9,018 nt of DNA from the NCBI GenBank assembly GCA_041946865.1, contig JBHGBF010000227.1:1-9018 (forward strand), read 5' to 3'. Shown one piece after another: positions 7,557 to 9,018 of this stretch (the first letter of the stretch is position 1; every line of letters starts with the position of its first letter). Source of the DNA: RPQK01 sp041946865. Lineage in GTDB: Bacteria > Acidobacteriota > UBA6911 > RPQK01. A model generated the notes under the pieces. That model was not told where the DNA came from, did not search any database, and saw only the letters and a list, made by a program, of their open reading frames with translations. The position numbers were made by a program, and so were the translations under genes.

Positions 7557-8642
7557 CTACCCGGCTGCCAGGGCCAGACGAAACCGCTCGACAGTTTCGC
7601 TTGCTGAGAATGAGAGTCGGTGGGTTTGCTCTTGCAGTCGTTCTCGCTCTCCGTCGAGCTCCTCGGACATGCTCACCACCAAGTTAAGCAACTGCGAGGG
7701 CCTGTCAAGCTCGTTACTCATCCACCGAGCGCTCCCGTATATCTCCGGCAAGCTTCCCAACGCATATGTGATCACGCCGCAGAGATGAGCCATGCTTTCA
7801 AGGACCAGGAGGGGAGTATCGATCGTGCTGCTGAGGCGGGAGTATGGAAGAAGAACGATGTCGGCCTTCTGCAGGATCTCACTCACCCCATCCTCAACTT
7901 CAGGCGAGTGCTTCAACCAATCGGCAGGCTCATACTTCACGGCGCGTTGGCTTAGCAACTGCCGGTGCACAGACGCTGAGTCGGGATCATCGGTCCACGG
8001 ATAGGCGAACAGTGCGGTTTCGAAGCGTTGGTCTTTGTTCAGCTCCTTGAACACTTCGTAGGCCGTCATGACCCCCTTACCTGTGTCCGCGCGGCCTAAG
8101 TAAACGGCTCTGATACGGCTATTGCCAGGCTTGTCAATCGAGCGCATGAAGTACCGGTCAGGGACTGGAGGCAAGAGAAGGTCGGCCCGGCGAAGCCAGC
8201 GGGAGACATGTCGGCGCAGCCGCGGCGAGACGCAGAAGCACATGCCGTTATTGGGGAGAATCCGGAGGTCGAGGAGTGCGAGGTAGCGCCGCCAGGCCTG
8301 TTCCGGCCAGCCGCAGAAGAGAAAGTGGAACCGTGTCCGTTTACGAGCGATGAATCTGAAGCGGGCGAACTCCAGTCTGTGCTTGCGGGGGATGTACACC
8401 GTGAGAACGTCCGAGTGCTTCTCAGACAGGGCCGCCAGCGAGTCCGAGAATTTCCTGAAGTAAAGAAGTGCTATGCCCTCTGGCGTGACTTCCTCTCGCA
8501 CGGTTGGGGCCCCAAAGTGAACGAAACTTACCGCGTCTCCAGCCGAAATCAATCCCGTTGCCAGGCGTCGGGCGAGTGAGTCAATACCGCCGATGTGGTA
8601 GTAGTCGAAGGATTTATAGGCGCCAAAGAACGCGAGATTCAA
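7557..8642 (-). CDS. GT4-like glycosyltransferase, first gene of the operon
   Basis: This 361-residue protein has the outline of a GT-B/GT4 glycosyltransferase. The N-terminus reads NLAFFGAYK and is followed by GGIDSLARRLATGL (18-31), the glycine-rich turn and helix of the acceptor domain. The donor domain opens with AVYLGRADTGKGV (179-191) and ends with ADIVLLPYSRL (260-270) and TPLLVLESMAHLCGVI (276-291). E282 matches the second glutamate of the E-x7-E motif; the first position is Ile274, with Asp275 beside it, so the motif is incomplete. The C-terminus (about 325-350) is charged and probably helical. I infer a sugar transferase acting in the cytoplasm on the same glycan as its neighbours. 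The start is TTG at 8642, with GAGAGG (8647-8652) four bases upstream, slightly close but the best signal present. The next gene starts after 79 bases. Confidence 0.85.
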   Translation of the reverse strand: MNLAFFGAYKSFDYYHIGGIDSLARRLATGLISAGDAVSFVHFGAPTVREEVTPEGIALLYFRKFSDSLAALSEKHSDVLTVYIPRKHRLEFARFRFIARKRTRFHFLFCGWPEQAWRRYLALLDLRILPNNGMCFCVSPRLRRHVSRWLRRADLLLPPVPDRYFMRSIDKPGNSRIRAVYLGRADTGKGVMTAYEVFKELNKDQRFETALFAYPWTDDPDSASVHRQLLSQRAVKYEPADWLKHSPEVEDGVSEILQKADIVLLPYSRLSSTIDTPLLVLESMAHLCGVITYALGSLPEIYGSARWMSNELDRPSQLLNLVVSMSEELDGERERLQEQTHRLSFSASETVERFRLALAAG

Positions 8643-8946
8643 GATTCCTCTCGTGCAGCTGCAAGCTGTGTTCCCTGACTTGCGTGCCCGGTGTTACGCC
8701 GCGGACTGAAACCGGCGCTTGAAGTATTCCCGCATCATCCTCGTTCAGGAGAACAGCTTCATTTCTTCCTTCCTTATCCTGGCTGATTGCAGCGCGTACT
8801 TCCGCCATACGGGGAGCGGAATCTCATCTTTAGCTTGTCGATTTGGTTTGGGTTGGGATAGGATGACCGGCCGATCAAGCAGGAGCGGGGTGGGGGCGAG
8901 GCCCTTCTTTTTGCCGAGATGGCTCACCAACACCCCGGAAAGAACG
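8643..8946 (-). other. Long untranslated leader / intergenic region with G-rich tracts
   Basis: No recognisable gene lies in 8643-9018. The short minus-strand frames here (ATG at 8954, 69 codons; ATG at 8808, 64 codons overlapping the first gene by 29 bases) have no ribosome binding site and resemble nothing I know. The first would begin inside the predicted -10 box. The region holds two guanine-rich tracts on the plus strand (8845-8862 and 8882-8901), a GACCGGCC-type near-palindrome around 8865-8875, and a 10-base palindrome TGCAGCTGCA at 8654-8663, just upstream of the ribosome binding site. I see no clear intrinsic terminator, riboswitch or ops element. Confidence 0.4.
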
Positions 8947-8952
8947 GTGGTC

Positions 8953-8981
8953 ATTCTACACAGCCTGGCCGAATCTGTCGA
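8953..8981 (-). promoter_or_regulatory. Predicted sigma70-type promoter of the operon
   Basis: On the minus strand TCGACA (8976-8981) and TAGAAT (8953-8958) are separated by exactly 17 bases. Each differs from the sigma70 consensus at one position. This is the best such pair I found upstream of the first gene. Transcription would begin near 8946, leaving a leader of about 300 nt before the TTG at 8642. The match is by eye; organisms with other promoter preferences would not necessarily use it. Confidence 0.45.
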
Positions 8982-9018
8982 GCAACTTTGTGCGCTTGCT
9001 CCGGACGCTCCCTCCCTC

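Noticed and set aside
8585..8591. GGCGGTA on the minus strand, like the core of an ops element
   Set aside because: It lies inside the first gene and encodes the conserved Gly-Gly-Ile turn; the last base of the 8-base ops core does not match.
8614..8808. Minus-strand frame of 64 codons overlapping the first gene
   Set aside because: No Shine-Dalgarno before the ATG, no recognisable similarity, and it runs 29 bases into the first gene in another frame. A leader peptide cannot be excluded but is not supported.
8745..8954. Minus-strand frame of 69 codons in the leader
   Set aside because: No ribosome binding site, no recognisable family, and its ATG overlaps the predicted -10 element, so it could not be made from that promoter.
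11..8994. Shared 10-base string TGTGCGCTTG near both ends of the window as possible direct repeats of an insertion
   Set aside because: The match is only about ten bases with unrelated flanks (near 10-19 and 8989-8998), expected by chance at this size; there is no transposase or integrase.

Overview
The window is a bacterial glycan-assembly locus. Six complete genes lie head to tail on the minus strand, filling about 129-8642. The base composition looks like the high-50s % GC. At least four of the six genes appear to start with TTG or GTG rather than ATG. Nothing allows a firm taxonomic call. The genes encode cytoplasmic sugar-transfer and precursor-type enzymes, one of them a heptosyltransferase-type GT9, which fits an LPS, capsule or exopolysaccharide cluster, probably of a Gram-negative bacterium (inference).

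In order of transcription (right to left): a 376-base upstream region (8643-9018) carries a good sigma70-like promoter and would give a leader of about 300 nt. Next come a GT4-fold glycosyltransferase (8642-7557); a two-domain protein joining a nucleotidyltransferase-like domain to a thymidylate-kinase-like P-loop kinase (7477-6059); a canonical GT4 glycosyltransferase (6062-4854); a GT9 heptosyltransferase-family protein with an extra N-terminal cysteine cluster (4809-3589); a divergent GT4-type transferase lacking the usual glutamates (3595-2423); and a bi-domain oxidoreductase fusing a zinc-type MDR dehydrogenase to a Gfo/Idh/MocA dehydrogenase (2348-129). The last 128 bases hold a perfect 9-bp inverted repeat and a possible start of the next gene, running off the left edge.

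Spacing suggests one operon: two junctions overlap by 4-7 bases and no gap exceeds about 80 bases. Four glycosyltransferases in a row imply an oligosaccharide repeat or core built by sequential transfer. The oxidoreductase and the kinase fusion probably modify or supply an activated sugar or another precursor. No flippase, polymerase, initiating phosphoglycosyltransferase or nucleotide-sugar synthase is in the window, so the product and export route cannot be told.

The least explained gene is the nucleotidyltransferase-like/kinase fusion, whose substrate is unknown. The plus-strand open frames look like antisense shadows. I see no tRNA, rRNA, CRISPR array or insertion sequence.
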